In this document: positions 16,379 through 25,517 of the stretch, in pieces
Layout: each line of letters begins with the position of its first letter
How positions within the stretch are numbered: the stretch's first letter is position 1
Source: Hyphomicrobiales bacterium
GTDB taxonomy: Bacteria > Pseudomonadota > Alphaproteobacteria > Rhizobiales > Rhizobiaceae
Direction: 5' to 3'
Length of the DNA stretch: 64,000 nt
Assembly: GCA_900471815.1 (NCBI GenBank)
Contig: UICE01000002.1
Span: 186,001-250,000, forward strand
Notes under the pieces: generated by a model
Told to the model about the DNA's origin: nothing
The model's database searches: none
Seen by the model: the letters and a program-made list of their open reading frames with translations, nothing else
Program-made: the position numbers and the translations under genes

Positions 16379-17425
16379 ATGAAGAAATTTGCGTTTCTCA
16401 CCGGGCTCGCTCTCGTTACAACACTGCAAATCGCTCATGCTGACGGCATGAATGTCGGGGTACGTGAATTCTTGTCCCCGTCAAAAGAACGAGGCATCAA
16501 TCTTCATGTTACAATCTGGTACCCGGCACAGATTGGCGGCGAGGAAGCGCTGCTTGGCAATACCCCGTTTTTTAGCGGCACCACCAGCATGCGGGATGCG
16601 CCAATACTGAAGGGCAAATTTCCACTCATTCTGCTTTCCCACGGCACAGGTATTGCAGGGAATGCAGGAGCCACAAGCTGGATTGCCGCTTCGTTGGCGA
16701 AACATGGTTACATTATTGCCGCGCCAAATCATCCCGGGAACCAGAGTGGAAATAGATCGGCGGGTGAGGCAATGAAGCTTTGGCTACGGCCTGCGGATTT
16801 TACGTCTACGTTGGATGCCCTCAAAATAAGTACAGCGTTTCAGAATAAAATTGACTGGGAGAAAGTCGGGGCGCTTGGTCTCTCCATGGGCGGATATACG
16901 GCCCTTGCAGTAGCCGGGGCCAAGGTGAACCAGCAACGGCTGGCATCTTATTGCGACAACGGCTCGAGCAACAACTCTTTGTGTGAATGGATCAAACAAA
17001 GCGGCGTCGACCTTCACACGATGAATCTGCAGCCCGCAGGCCAAAACTACCGAGACAATCGAATTCGATCAGCAGTCGCAGTTGATCCCGCAATGGTGGG
17101 GACGCTAACCACCGAAAGCATTGCCAGCATCACAATTCCGGTCGATTTGATAAACCTGGGACGTAGCGGAGAGGTTCCGCCAACGGTAGATGTGTCACAA
17201 ACGGCGAAGCTCATCCCTCACGCACGTTACTCGACGATTGATGGCGCTAATCATTTCAGTATGTTTGCGGAATGCAAAGCCGGTGCATCCGAAGCTTTGA
17301 AAGCTAAAGGTATCACCGAAGCACTTTGTGATAATGTCGAAGGACGATCGCGCGGCGAAATTCACGCGCAGTTAATCAACATGGTTGCTGCCGCCTTCAA
17401 ACGGACTTTTAAAACTGAGCAGTAG
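16379..17425 (+). CDS. Exported alpha/beta hydrolase (dienelactone hydrolase/PAF-acetylhydrolase-like)
   Basis: Probable periplasmic esterase of 348 residues. It has a signal peptide (MKKFAFLTGLALVTTLQIAHA), the oxyanion segment LLSHGTG, the nucleophile elbow GLSMGG near residue 167, and a candidate catalytic His in IDGANHFSMF near 287. The overall layout resembles predicted dienelactone hydrolases and platelet-activating-factor acetylhydrolases, so the substrate is a small ester or lipid at best guess. ATG 16379 is chosen for AAGGAG upstream. It probably forms a unit with the preceding exported protein under the divergent AraC regulator. Confidence 0.8.
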   Translation: MKKFAFLTGLALVTTLQIAHADGMNVGVREFLSPSKERGINLHVTIWYPAQIGGEEALLGNTPFFSGTTSMRDAPILKGKFPLILLSHGTGIAGNAGATSWIAASLAKHGYIIAAPNHPGNQSGNRSAGEAMKLWLRPADFTSTLDALKISTAFQNKIDWEKVGALGLSMGGYTALAVAGAKVNQQRLASYCDNGSSNNSLCEWIKQSGVDLHTMNLQPAGQNYRDNRIRSAVAVDPAMVGTLTTESIASITIPVDLINLGRSGEVPPTVDVSQTAKLIPHARYSTIDGANHFSMFAECKAGASEALKAKGITEALCDNVEGRSRGEIHAQLINMVAAAFKRTFKTEQ

Positions 17426-17443
17426 AGGTGAGTGGCTCCGACA

Positions 17444-18292
17444 TCAGGATTGGATTTCGGAACCATCCTTTTCGGCATCTGTGCTGGTACTGGCAGCATC
17501 CGCCGCTTCAAAACGTTTCCATGCCCTATAGCTGAACGGCAAGGTCAGGAAGAAGGCGATTGTCGTCAATGTTAGCGTTTCCCATGTGTAACTCATCAGG
17601 AATGCCACATAGACCACGATAAACAGGAAGGTCGGCATGACCCAATCTGAACGAAGCTTGGTGCCTGCTGCCTTTCCGCTATAGACCGGTAAGCGGCTGA
17701 TCATCAGCACCGCCACACCCACCGTATAGGCGGCTGCTATAAAGGCGAATGTACGCGTGGGAACAAGACCGAGGAAGCCCAGATAAACCGGCAACATGAC
17801 CAGCATGGCGCCTGCAGGAGCAGGGACGCCTGTAAAGAAGTTATTCTGCCATAGCGGTTTGCCTACGACGTCAAGCATGACGTTAAAGCGCGCGAGCCGC
17901 AAGCAACAGGCAATGCAATAAAGCAGCGCCGCAATCCAGCCGAAGGATCGCGCCTGATCAAGCATATAGGCATAAAGGACCAAAGCCGGTGCAACGCCGA
18001 AATTGACGATATCAGCAAGCGAGTCCATCTGAGCGCCGAACTTGGATGAACCCTTCATCATGCGGGCGATACGCCCGTCTATGCCGTCAAGGAACGCAGC
18101 CAGCAGAACCATTGAAACGGCCAGCTCGAATCTGTTTTCAAATGCCAGCCGGATACCGGTCAGCCCGGCGCAGATGGCCAGAACTGTGATGACGTTGGGC
18201 ATGAGGTAACGCAGGGGAATGCGCGTGCCTTTCGGTTCGGCATTCTGATGTTTCTCGTCAAACAACGGGTCTGTTTCTTGCTCCAACGGCAT
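17444..18292 (-). CDS. pssA: CDP-diacylglycerol-serine O-phosphatidyltransferase
   Basis: Makes phosphatidylserine from CDP-diacylglycerol and serine at the inner membrane, the first step to phosphatidylethanolamine. The 282-residue protein carries the CDP-alcohol phosphatidyltransferase signature starting at DGIDGRIAR near residue 69 and ending in the two Asp of MDSLAD. Six to eight membrane helices follow. The starting 25 residues are polar. Its start is three bases after the psd stop, so psd-pssA form an operon. It converges on the exported hydrolase with an 18-base gap. Confidence 0.95.
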   Translation of the reverse strand: MPLEQETDPLFDEKHQNAEPKGTRIPLRYLMPNVITVLAICAGLTGIRLAFENRFELAVSMVLLAAFLDGIDGRIARMMKGSSKFGAQMDSLADIVNFGVAPALVLYAYMLDQARSFGWIAALLYCIACCLRLARFNVMLDVVGKPLWQNNFFTGVPAPAGAMLVMLPVYLGFLGLVPTRTFAFIAAAYTVGVAVLMISRLPVYSGKAAGTKLRSDWVMPTFLFIVVYVAFLMSYTWETLTLTTIAFFLTLPFSYRAWKRFEAADAASTSTDAEKDGSEIQS

Positions 18293-18295
18293 TGA

Positions 18296-18994
18296 TTAGC
18301 TTATCCGGACCAGAGGTGCGCTCGGCGCGCCACCAAATTCAGCAACAACCGTTTCGCCGCCAACGGCCGTTTGGCCGACTGCAACACGCGGCACAAATCC
18401 CTGCGGCAGATAGACATCGACGCGAGAGCCAAAGCGGATCAGGCCAAAGCGCTCGCCGATTGAGATTGAGTTGCTTTCATCGACCCAGCACACAATACGG
18501 CGGGCAACCAGACCGGCAACCTGCACAACGGCTACCTCGCCATTGGGGCTTTCGATAACCAGACCATTGCGCTCATTTTCCGCACTGGCTTTGTCAAGTT
18601 CTGCATTGAGGAACTTGCCGGGTTTATGGACGATAGTGGAAATTCGGCCGCGAACCGGAGCGCGATTGATATGGCAGGAAAAAACATTCATGAAGACGGA
18701 AATTCTGGTCATTTCCGCATCACCCAATCCAAGCTCGCGCGGTGGCACTGCAGGCCCAACAGCCGAAACGAGGCCATCCGCCGGGCTTATAACCAGCTTG
18801 TCATCGGTGGGGGTTACGCGCTGGGGATCACGATAGAAATAAATGCACCAAGCGGTCAGTATCAGGCCGATCCAGAACAATGGGCCCCAAAGATAACCAA
18901 GAATGAGTGTGGCAACGGCGAAACCCGCAATGAAGGGATAGCCTTCCTTATGGATGGGCACAAAAGTATTACGGATCGTATCAACAAGGCTCAT
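18296..18994 (-). CDS. psd: Phosphatidylserine decarboxylase proenzyme
   Basis: Pyruvoyl enzyme converting phosphatidylserine to phosphatidylethanolamine. The 232-residue proenzyme belongs to the short soluble-like type common in alphaproteobacteria, with one or two N-terminal membrane segments (residues 20-55). The self-cleavage site is the Gly-Ser of LIRFGSRVD near residue 200, which yields a short alpha chain with the pyruvoyl group. [10 protein letters not shown] near 110 is also conserved. It is followed directly by pssA. Confidence 0.95.
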   Translation of the reverse strand: MSLVDTIRNTFVPIHKEGYPFIAGFAVATLILGYLWGPLFWIGLILTAWCIYFYRDPQRVTPTDDKLVISPADGLVSAVGPAVPPRELGLGDAEMTRISVFMNVFSCHINRAPVRGRISTIVHKPGKFLNAELDKASAENERNGLVIESPNGEVAVVQVAGLVARRIVCWVDESNSISIGERFGLIRFGSRVDVYLPQGFVPRVAVGQTAVGGETVVAEFGGAPSAPLVRIS

Positions 18995-19119
18995 TCATCT
19001 ATCCCTGATTATGCCAGCATCATATGTCGCGAAACGCCGTAGGCTATGTCGTTACATGACGGCTATTTTTCAACGAGTTTTCGCGTTCTTATCGGAGATT
19101 GGCCGCCGGGGCAAACCAT

Positions 19120-21006
19120 TCACGCGGGCATTGCAGGCTTTCCACGGACAACCACTCCAAGATCGTCCTCGGCCTGTACGCGGCGCAACCGCTCTTCGGC
19201 CTCGGTTGCCTCGCGTTGGCGATTCCACATTGACGCATAAAGGCCTTTAATTTTCAGCAGCTTGGTATGTGTACCACGTTCAGCAATCACGCCATCCTTC
19301 AAAACAATGATTTCATCTGCGCCGATAATGGTCGAAAGCCGGTGGGCGATAACAAGGGTTGTCCGGTCACGACTGACCAAATCAAGTGCCGACTGAATTT
19401 CATGCTCGGTGGCGCTATCCAGAGCGGACGTCGCCTCGTCAAGTATGAGGATGGGGGGCGCCTTGAGGATCGTTCGAGCAATGGCAACACGCTGCTTTTC
19501 GCCGCCGGAGAGCTTAAGCCCGCGTTCACCGACCATGGCCTGATAGCCCTCGGGCAACGTATTGATAAATGGCCCGATCTGCGCAAGCTCGGCGGCATTA
19601 CGCATTTCCTCGTCGGTAGCGCTAACTCGGCCATAGCGGATGTTGTAGGCAATAGAGTCATTAAAAAGCACAGTATCCTGCGGCACCATACCAATGGCTG
19701 AGCGCAAGCTTTCCTGCGTCACATCGCGGATATCCTGCCCATCAATGCTGATCGAACCACTTTGTATATCGTAGAAGCGGAATAGCAGGCGCGACAGCGT
19801 TGATTTGCCCGCGCCCGATGGACCCACGATAGCCACGGTCTTGCCTGCTGGCACCTCAAAGCTGACACCCTTCAAGATCGGGCGCTTTGGATCATAGGCA
19901 AATTGCACATTGTCAAAGCGGACCGTGCCACGATCAATCTGCAAGGCCTTTGCATTAGGCTTGTCTTTCACTTCCTGCTCGACATCAAGCAGATCAAACA
20001 TCTGTTCAATATCAGTCAATCCCTGACGAATTTCCCGATATATAAAACCAATAAAATTCAACGGGATGGAAAGCTGCATCAACATGGCATTGATGAAAAC
20101 AAAATCGCCTATTGTCTGGGTGCCTGCCATGACCTCCCTGCCCGACATGATCATCATGACCGCCATGCCGATACCGAAAATCACCGCCTGACCGAAGTTC
20201 AACCAACCGAGCGAAGTCCAGATGCGCGTCGCGGAAACTTCGTATCGCGCCATTGCCCCATCAAAGCGGGTTGCTTCCATGGTTTCATTGCCAAAATATT
20301 TAACGGTCTCGAAGTTCAACAGCGAGTCGATCGCCTTGGAATTGGCATCGGTGTCCGATTCGTTCATGTCACGGCGGATGTTGATCCGCCAGTCACTGGC
20401 GCGCACTGTGAACCAAGTATAAAGCCAAACAGTAGCTACGACGACCGCCACGTAAGACAGGCCATAGGTGAACGCAAATATCACTGCGGTCATCAGGAAT
20501 TCGATGATCGTCGGGGCTGTATTAAGGATTGTAAAACGGACAATAGTTTCAATGCCCTTTGTTCCACGCTCGATGATGCGCGACAGACCACCGGTGCGGC
20601 GCTCGACGTGGAAACGCAGGGATAGTTCGTGCATATGAACAAACGTCTTATAAGCGAGTTTGCGCACGGCATATTGACCGACACTGGCAAAGAGCGCATC
20701 GCGCAACTGGTTAAGCCCAGCTTGAACAATACGTGCCAGATTATAGGCAGCGACCAGCATCAGAGGGCCGATGAGCAAGACTGGCAAAAGTTCTGAAACT
20801 TCCAGCTTTCCGTTCAACGCATCGGTTGCCCACTTGAAAAAGTAAGGAACCAGGATCAATACAATTTTGGAAATGATGAGGTAGACCGTAGCCCATACGA
20901 CCCGCATGCGCAGATCTGGACGTTCAACCGGCCACATATACGGCCAAAGGTTGCGGATTGTCTGGAAAGTTTTTCCAGACTCGGATGATACGGTCTTTTC
21001 GGGCAC
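19120..21006 (-). CDS. ABC exporter of the Atm1/HMT1 type
   Basis: Half-transporter of 628 residues: a six-helix membrane domain (about 40-330) fused to an ATPase domain. The latter has Walker A GPSGAGKST near 400, signature LSGGEKQR near 500 and Walker B ILILDEATSALD. The domain order and the segment ERGTKGIETIVRF match the Atm1 family, which exports glutathione-linked sulfur or metal compounds. It starts two bases after the stop of an ArsR-family regulator rich in cysteines, so metal or thiol stress is the likely signal. The exact substrate is not readable from sequence. Confidence 0.88.
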   Translation of the reverse strand: MPEKTVSSESGKTFQTIRNLWPYMWPVERPDLRMRVVWATVYLIISKIVLILVPYFFKWATDALNGKLEVSELLPVLLIGPLMLVAAYNLARIVQAGLNQLRDALFASVGQYAVRKLAYKTFVHMHELSLRFHVERRTGGLSRIIERGTKGIETIVRFTILNTAPTIIEFLMTAVIFAFTYGLSYVAVVVATVWLYTWFTVRASDWRINIRRDMNESDTDANSKAIDSLLNFETVKYFGNETMEATRFDGAMARYEVSATRIWTSLGWLNFGQAVIFGIGMAVMMIMSGREVMAGTQTIGDFVFINAMLMQLSIPLNFIGFIYREIRQGLTDIEQMFDLLDVEQEVKDKPNAKALQIDRGTVRFDNVQFAYDPKRPILKGVSFEVPAGKTVAIVGPSGAGKSTLSRLLFRFYDIQSGSISIDGQDIRDVTQESLRSAIGMVPQDTVLFNDSIAYNIRYGRVSATDEEMRNAAELAQIGPFINTLPEGYQAMVGERGLKLSGGEKQRVAIARTILKAPPILILDEATSALDSATEHEIQSALDLVSRDRTTLVIAHRLSTIIGADEIIVLKDGVIAERGTHTKLLKIKGLYASMWNRQREATEAEERLRRVQAEDDLGVVVRGKPAMPA

Positions 21007-21008
21007 GT

Positions 21009-21368
21009 CTAATCCTCGAGCATGTTTTCGCGCCAGACTTGCGGCTGCGGTGGAATGATTTTTTGTGGTGGACAGCAGAGCTCTGCCATTTTGTTTACAA
21101 GCATTGCAACGTGAGCGAATGCTGCCGGGTCAATGCTGTAATGCGAGCTTTGACCGGACTGGCGATAACGAACCAATCCAGCTTCAACCAAAATCTTGAG
21201 ATGCTGCGAAACCGTCGATTGAGCAAGGTCGAGACCAGCGACAATATCCTTGCAGCACGATGCATCCAGACATGACAGCTGACGGACAATGCGCAGACGA
21301 GCCGGATGGGCAAGCGCGGCCAGGATACGGGCGTTCTCAATGTCTTCAAAAGATTTTTGGCAAGTCAT
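21009..21368 (-). CDS. ArsR/SmtB-family regulator
   Basis: Winged-helix repressor of 119 residues, probably autoregulating itself and the following ABC exporter. The helix-turn-helix is in LDLAQSTVSQHLKILVEAGL. Candidate metal or redox ligands are Cys33, Cys38 and Cys39 (CLDASCC) before the recognition helix, plus a C-terminal Cys pair (ELCCPP). That arrangement differs from the plain ELCVCDL box of ArsR but is compatible with thiol-based sensing. A 22-base perfect palindrome lies three bases before the start codon and overlaps the -10 box. Confidence 0.9.
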   Translation of the reverse strand: MTCQKSFEDIENARILAALAHPARLRIVRQLSCLDASCCKDIVAGLDLAQSTVSQHLKILVEAGLVRYRQSGQSSHYSIDPAAFAHVAMLVNKMAELCCPPQKIIPPQPQVWRENMLED

Positions 21369-21370
21369 CG

Positions 21371-21392
21371 TATATCGTCGATAAACGATATA
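21371..21392 (-). promoter_or_regulatory. Palindromic operator of the arsR-like/ABC operon
   Basis: TATATCGT (21371-21378) and ACGATATA (21385-21392) form a perfect inverted repeat with a six-base spacer. It is centred about 14 bases before the regulator start codon and overlaps the candidate -10 box. This is the standard position for ArsR-family autorepression. Confidence 0.7.
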
Positions 21393-21418
21393 TATCGCAA
21401 ACGCAATCCTACCCGCAA
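21390..21418 (-). promoter_or_regulatory. Promoter of the arsR-like/ABC operon
   Basis: On the minus strand TTGCGG (21413-21418) and ATATAT (21390-21395) are separated by 17 bases. The -10 box overlaps the palindromic operator, so a bound repressor would block RNA polymerase. The transcript would start near 21383, leaving a very short leader. Confidence 0.5.
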
Positions 21419-21457
21419 ATCTTTTGCGTAAAACCGCCGGAATACAGCAGATATTTT

Positions 21458-22690
21458 CTATTGGACGGCGGGTTTATCCGTTTCAGGCAAGGCGAACACT
21501 TGTCCAGGAAAAATGCGGTCGGGATTGCGTATCTGCTCTTTATTGGCAAGATAGATGGTGGTGTAACGCATTCCCTCGCCATAGGTCCGGCGCGAAATCC
21601 GCCACAGATTATCACCCCGGCGAATAATGACCGAGCCCTCAACACTTTGCAGTGGTGCGGCAGCATCACCTGTTGCAGCTTGCGCTGTCGCGCTCTCGGC
21701 CTGTACAGGCTCATCGGCTTTCGGCGCAGCTGCGACGGCCGATACTCGCTCGCCTGCCTCACGTTTGAAAGGTACGGCGGATCTGGCAAGAACGGTAACA
21801 CCGTCAGCCGCAAGCATATCGGCGCGAACGATATAGTCGCCAACTGCCAGCTCCTTTACGGTCTGAACAAGAAAGCGCCCTTCCGGCGTTGTCATTGTTG
21901 ATCCCAGCAAATCGCTGTTTGCGTAAACCTTCACAGTCAAGCCTGCTTCGGCAGTGCCAGCGATGAAGAGCTTGTTGCCTTCGATCTCGACAGCTTCCAC
22001 AGCAATACGGGCTTTAACGGCTGGCTGAACAACGGGCTTGTCGCCCTTCGGGGCAGCAGTGACCACTGCCTGTGCGGCATCGGGCGCGGGCGTGGCCGCT
22101 GGTGTCGTGATCATGCGGCTTGGCTGGCCCGATTGCTCGACAAGAGCCAACACCTGTCCGGTTTTGGATTCAGGAATTGATACTATTGCGGTTTCAATCG
22201 AAGTCATGGCTGTCCCGCTGGCTCCGGTTGAACGCAGCACAAGCTGATAATCGCCGGGCTTCAACGGATCTTCGAGAACAATAACAAAGTCGCCACTTTC
22301 ATTGGATTTTGTAGTGCCAATGACTTTAGAGCGTGAGAGCAGATCAACAGTGGCATTGGCCGACGCCTTGCCCGCAATGACAATCGACCCGGTCGGCTCG
22401 ACACGCAATACATCAAAAGTGGGTGCGCCAGAGCTTGGTGGAACTGTTGTCAGTTCCGGTTGCGGCATTGCTGCTTGCTGTGTCGGGGCAGTGCCCGTGG
22501 AAGGCACCGAAGCAGCCGGTTCGGCGGCTGGCTCTGTTGGTGCGGCAGGCTTCACCGAAGTGTCAATATTAGCAACTGCGGCTGGTTTATCAGCGTCTGT
22601 CTTACCCGAAATATCTGCCAGATAAAGCGCAACCAACCCCGCGGCAACAACGGCGCTGACCCCCAATAATGCAATTCGTGTGCTGAGCAT
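21458..22690 (-). CDS. LysM-domain cell-envelope protein with Ig-like region
   Basis: The 410-residue protein has an N-terminal membrane anchor (residues 5-27), a Pro/Ala/Thr-rich linker, two beta-rich Ig-like modules (for example VRVEPTGSIVIAGKA near 90-190 and KLFIAGTAEAG near 235-300) and a C-terminal LysM domain from about 350 (IIRRGDNLWRISRRTYGEG). LysM binds peptidoglycan, so it likely sits in the periplasm attached to the inner membrane. Similar proteins are common in Rhizobiales. AGAGGG precedes ATG 22690. It reads toward the arsR-like gene but ends 89 bases before it. Confidence 0.85.
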   Translation of the reverse strand: MLSTRIALLGVSAVVAAGLVALYLADISGKTDADKPAAVANIDTSVKPAAPTEPAAEPAASVPSTGTAPTQQAAMPQPELTTVPPSSGAPTFDVLRVEPTGSIVIAGKASANATVDLLSRSKVIGTTKSNESGDFVIVLEDPLKPGDYQLVLRSTGASGTAMTSIETAIVSIPESKTGQVLALVEQSGQPSRMITTPAATPAPDAAQAVVTAAPKGDKPVVQPAVKARIAVEAVEIEGNKLFIAGTAEAGLTVKVYANSDLLGSTMTTPEGRFLVQTVKELAVGDYIVRADMLAADGVTVLARSAVPFKREAGERVSAVAAAPKADEPVQAESATAQAATGDAAAPLQSVEGSVIIRRGDNLWRISRRTYGEGMRYTTIYLANKEQIRNPDRIFPGQVFALPETDKPAVQ

Positions 22691-22852
22691 TGTTTTTCTA
22701 CCCTCTTGTTCTTTTTTGCTCTAGCGCCTTTTATGCTCCTCTACAAGAAACGACGCAAATCCGGCCTACTATACTTTTAATTCAGCCAAAGCGGTAGGGT
22801 GTCCCGATTTGTCGCGCTTGACTGTCAGCAAAGCAAAAGGCACCAAGAATAT

Positions 22853-23458
22853 ATGAGCAAGATTCGATCCATTTGTGTTTACTGCGGTTCCTCGCCGGGC
22901 CGTGATCCAATTTACAAACAAAGCGGCAAGCTGCTTGGAAACTCTATAGCCGAGCATGGCCTTGAGTTGATCTATGGCGGCGGCACAAAAGGTATTATGG
23001 GTGCAGTCGCCGATGGCGTCATGTCGGCAGGCGGCAAAGTGACCGGCATTATTCCGAAATTCCTTATGAACAAGGAAGCCACCGAGCATTCACTGCAGCA
23101 GCTGTCAGAGTTGATCGTCACTGAGGACATGCACCAGCGCAAACACAAGATGTTCGAGCGTTCCGATGCTTTTGTCACCCTCCCCGGTGGTATTGGAACT
23201 GTCGAAGAAATTGTCGAGATCATGACCTGGGCGCAGCTTGGCCGTCACAAAAAGCCGATGGTTTTTGCGAACATCAATGGATTCTGGAATCCGATGCTGG
23301 CTCTACTTGATCACATGAAAGCCGAGGGGTTCGTGCACACGTCACATTTGGTCAATCCAATTGTGGTAGACAGGCCCGAAGATATTGTACCCGCAATCCT
23401 CAGCGCTGCGTCGAGGGGGGATCGGGAAGGCAATGAAGCGATCATCGAACGCCTCTGA
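22853..23458 (+). CDS. LOG-family nucleotide 5'-monophosphate phosphoribohydrolase
   Basis: A TIGR00730/LOG-type protein of 201 residues, historically mislabelled lysine decarboxylase. Family members release the base from nucleoside monophosphates, including cytokinin ribotides. It has the diagnostic GGGTKGIMG near residue 43, RKHKMFERSD near 97 and PGGIGTVEE near 109. The frame extends upstream to 22799, but ATG 22853 gives the typical MSKIRSICVYCGSSPG start. The CorA-like gene downstream lies in the same reading frame, separated by this gene's TGA. Confidence 0.9.
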   Translation: MSKIRSICVYCGSSPGRDPIYKQSGKLLGNSIAEHGLELIYGGGTKGIMGAVADGVMSAGGKVTGIIPKFLMNKEATEHSLQQLSELIVTEDMHQRKHKMFERSDAFVTLPGGIGTVEEIVEIMTWAQLGRHKKPMVFANINGFWNPMLALLDHMKAEGFVHTSHLVNPIVVDRPEDIVPAILSAASRGDREGNEAIIERL

Positions 23459-23578
23459 CGGAATGAAAAGGTCAGCATCATCGACACGCTCGATCCCAAA
23501 CATTTATCGCCTCGAACCGACGATTTTGTCATAGTCCATGATTTTGATACCGGCGGCAGCCTGATTACGAAATCTGCT

Positions 23579-24469
23579 GTGGATAGTAGCTGGTCATGGA
23601 AAAGTTACGCGCTGGTAGATGTACGCGCCAAACGTAACTTGGAAAACGACGACGACCTGCCGGAAGCGGTCAAGGAAACCTTGCTCGCTGCGGGCGACCA
23701 ATATCAGATAAGCTATGAAGACGGCTGGCTTTTCGGCGAACTTCCCGACCTGCAGCACGAGCATTATGGCGATGCACGCAAACTGGGTTATTTCCGCTTC
23801 GCTTTAAACGAGAAACTATTCATTAGCGGGCGCAGATACCCTCTGCAATCGGTCGATGATGTCCGGCAGTTCATATTGCGGGACAAGATCAGACTTGAAA
23901 CTCCGCTGGATCTGTTCCACGCCATATTTCGGCGTTTTCTTGAATTGTTGAAAGCTGAAATAGCAAAACTTGCCGAGACGCTCGACTCAATCGAAGATCA
24001 TATCGTCGGCGATAATTGGCAGGGCGAACGGGAGCGGCTTGTACCCGTAAGGCGCCAGATCGTACTGTTTCATCGCCATTTAACCGCGGCCACCGGCATT
24101 TTTCGCCATATCGACCATGCTGACCGGCGTGCATTTCCCGAGAACCTCGATGATCTTATCGAAGGTCTGTCTCGCAGAGCCGAAACGCTGCATGCAGAGG
24201 GAGAGCAATTGCAACAGCGGGCTCGGCTTTTGCAGGACGAACTGATGGCAAAGCTATCCGACCAGTCCAACCAGTTTCTCTATATTTTGTCGATCATGAC
24301 CGCCGTCCTGTTGCCCACAACAGTGATCAGCGGCTTGTTCGGCATGAATACCGGTGGATTGCCATTTCTGGAAAGTCCGCACGGTTTCTGGATCGTGGCT
24401 TTTGTAGCGCTGTTTATTTCAGTGATGGTTTATCTGTTTGTTCGCAAGATTGGCGGTTCGCGGCGCTAG
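23579..24469 (+). CDS. CorA/ZntB-like divalent cation transporter (start uncertain)
   Basis: Inner-membrane Mg/Zn channel or transporter. From GTG 23579 it has 296 residues: a cytoplasmic alpha/beta domain, long helices, then two C-terminal membrane segments with the pore motif GMN (SGLFGMNTGG near residue 256). The GTG lacks a ribosome site and leaves the N-terminal strand region short. The same frame is open back to the LOG stop at 23458 with protein-like codons. An AAAGG at 23467-23471 sits five bases before ATC 23477, so the true protein may be about 34 residues longer. The stop overlaps convergent rarD. Confidence 0.8.
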   Translation: MDSSWSWKSYALVDVRAKRNLENDDDLPEAVKETLLAAGDQYQISYEDGWLFGELPDLQHEHYGDARKLGYFRFALNEKLFISGRRYPLQSVDDVRQFILRDKIRLETPLDLFHAIFRRFLELLKAEIAKLAETLDSIEDHIVGDNWQGERERLVPVRRQIVLFHRHLTAATGIFRHIDHADRRAFPENLDDLIEGLSRRAETLHAEGEQLQQRARLLQDELMAKLSDQSNQFLYILSIMTAVLLPTTVISGLFGMNTGGLPFLESPHGFWIVAFVALFISVMVYLFVRKIGGSRR

Positions 24470-25416
24470 GCCGCCGTAGCGGGGCGAGCTTTGCGCGCTT
24501 CGTGCAACATGGACCACGTATAGATGGCCAAAGCCGACCAGATCAAAGCAAAAGCGATGAACTGGATGTGTGAAAATGGTTCGCCAAATACAAAGATTGC
24601 ACTCAGAAACACAATGGTCGGCGCAATATATTGCATCAGGCCAATCGTGGTGTATCGGAGCAGTTTCGCACCAAAGGCATAAAGGATCAGTGGAACGGCG
24701 GTTGCCGGACCGGCGAAAAGCAACAGGGCGATATCATGCGTATTGCCCTGCATGAAATGGCTGGTGCCCTGAATGATAGTCCAGCCGATCAGAGCAAGCG
24801 ATGGGATCGACAAGATCAAAACTTCCAGCATGAATCCCTGCGTCGGGCCAATAGGTAGAGTTTTGCGGAAGAACCCATAGAATCCGAAGCTGAATGCCAG
24901 GACCAGCGATATCCACGGCAAGCCACCTGAATAAATGGTGAGGAGCAGCACGGCGCAAGCCGCCAGCGCAACGGCCACCATTTGGGGCTTGGATAGACGT
25001 TCGCCGAGAAACACTGCACCCAGAACGACATTGACCAGCGGATTTATATAGTAACCCAAGGCCGTATCGATCGCATGGCCAGAGCCGATGGCCCAGACAT
25101 AAGTGCCCCAGTTAACAGTGATCAGACTGGCGGTTAGTGTGGCCATCGCCAGCATGCGCGGAGTTGTCAAAGCGACCTTGAGATCACCAAACAGGCCAAG
25201 CCACCAGAGCAGAATACCGGCAATCGGCACAGACCAGACAATACGATGCGCGACCACTTCCAGCGCAGGAATATGCGCGACGGTCTTCAGATAAAACGGA
25301 AGGACGCCCCAAAGAAGATATGCTGAGAGAGCAAAAAGAAAGCCTTTCTTGCCATCGGACATTCCCGGCAAAGGCACGGATTGCATTGCATCATTCATTT
25401 TTGCTTGTTCGCTCAT
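24466..25416 (-). CDS. rarD: EamA-family permease RarD
   Basis: The 316-residue inner-membrane protein has ten predicted helices in two EamA/DMT repeats. The segment YLLWGVLPFYLK near residue 32 and HRIVWSVPI near 57 are typical of RarD (TIGR00688). Substrates of RarD are not firmly known; the DMT superfamily exports metabolites. The N-terminal 20 residues are polar and Met7 or Met11 are possible starts. Convergent with the CorA gene, with a four-base overlap of stops. Confidence 0.88.
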   Translation of the reverse strand: MSEQAKMNDAMQSVPLPGMSDGKKGFLFALSAYLLWGVLPFYLKTVAHIPALEVVAHRIVWSVPIAGILLWWLGLFGDLKVALTTPRMLAMATLTASLITVNWGTYVWAIGSGHAIDTALGYYINPLVNVVLGAVFLGERLSKPQMVAVALAACAVLLLTIYSGGLPWISLVLAFSFGFYGFFRKTLPIGPTQGFMLEVLILSIPSLALIGWTIIQGTSHFMQGNTHDIALLLFAGPATAVPLILYAFGAKLLRYTTIGLMQYIAPTIVFLSAIFVFGEPFSHIQFIAFALIWSALAIYTWSMLHEARKARPATAA

Positions 25417-25517
25417 GGAGCGAAGTCCTAGACTTCAGCCTGCACTGCGTCCATTGAATTCGAATGATCGTAACATCAACCCATTTGATGTTTTGGCTCT
25501 TTTCTAGTCAAATCAAT

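Noticed and set aside
19903-20625. Plus-strand 240-codon frame
   Set aside because: Antisense to the ABC exporter; no recognisable motif or ribosome site.
21427-21472. CCGCCG/CGGCGG inverted repeat at the end of the LysM gene
   Set aside because: The loop is 26 bases and one arm lies in coding sequence, so I did not call a terminator.
21260-21901. Plus-strand 213-codon frame
   Set aside because: Runs antisense to both the ArsR and LysM genes and across the promoter between them.
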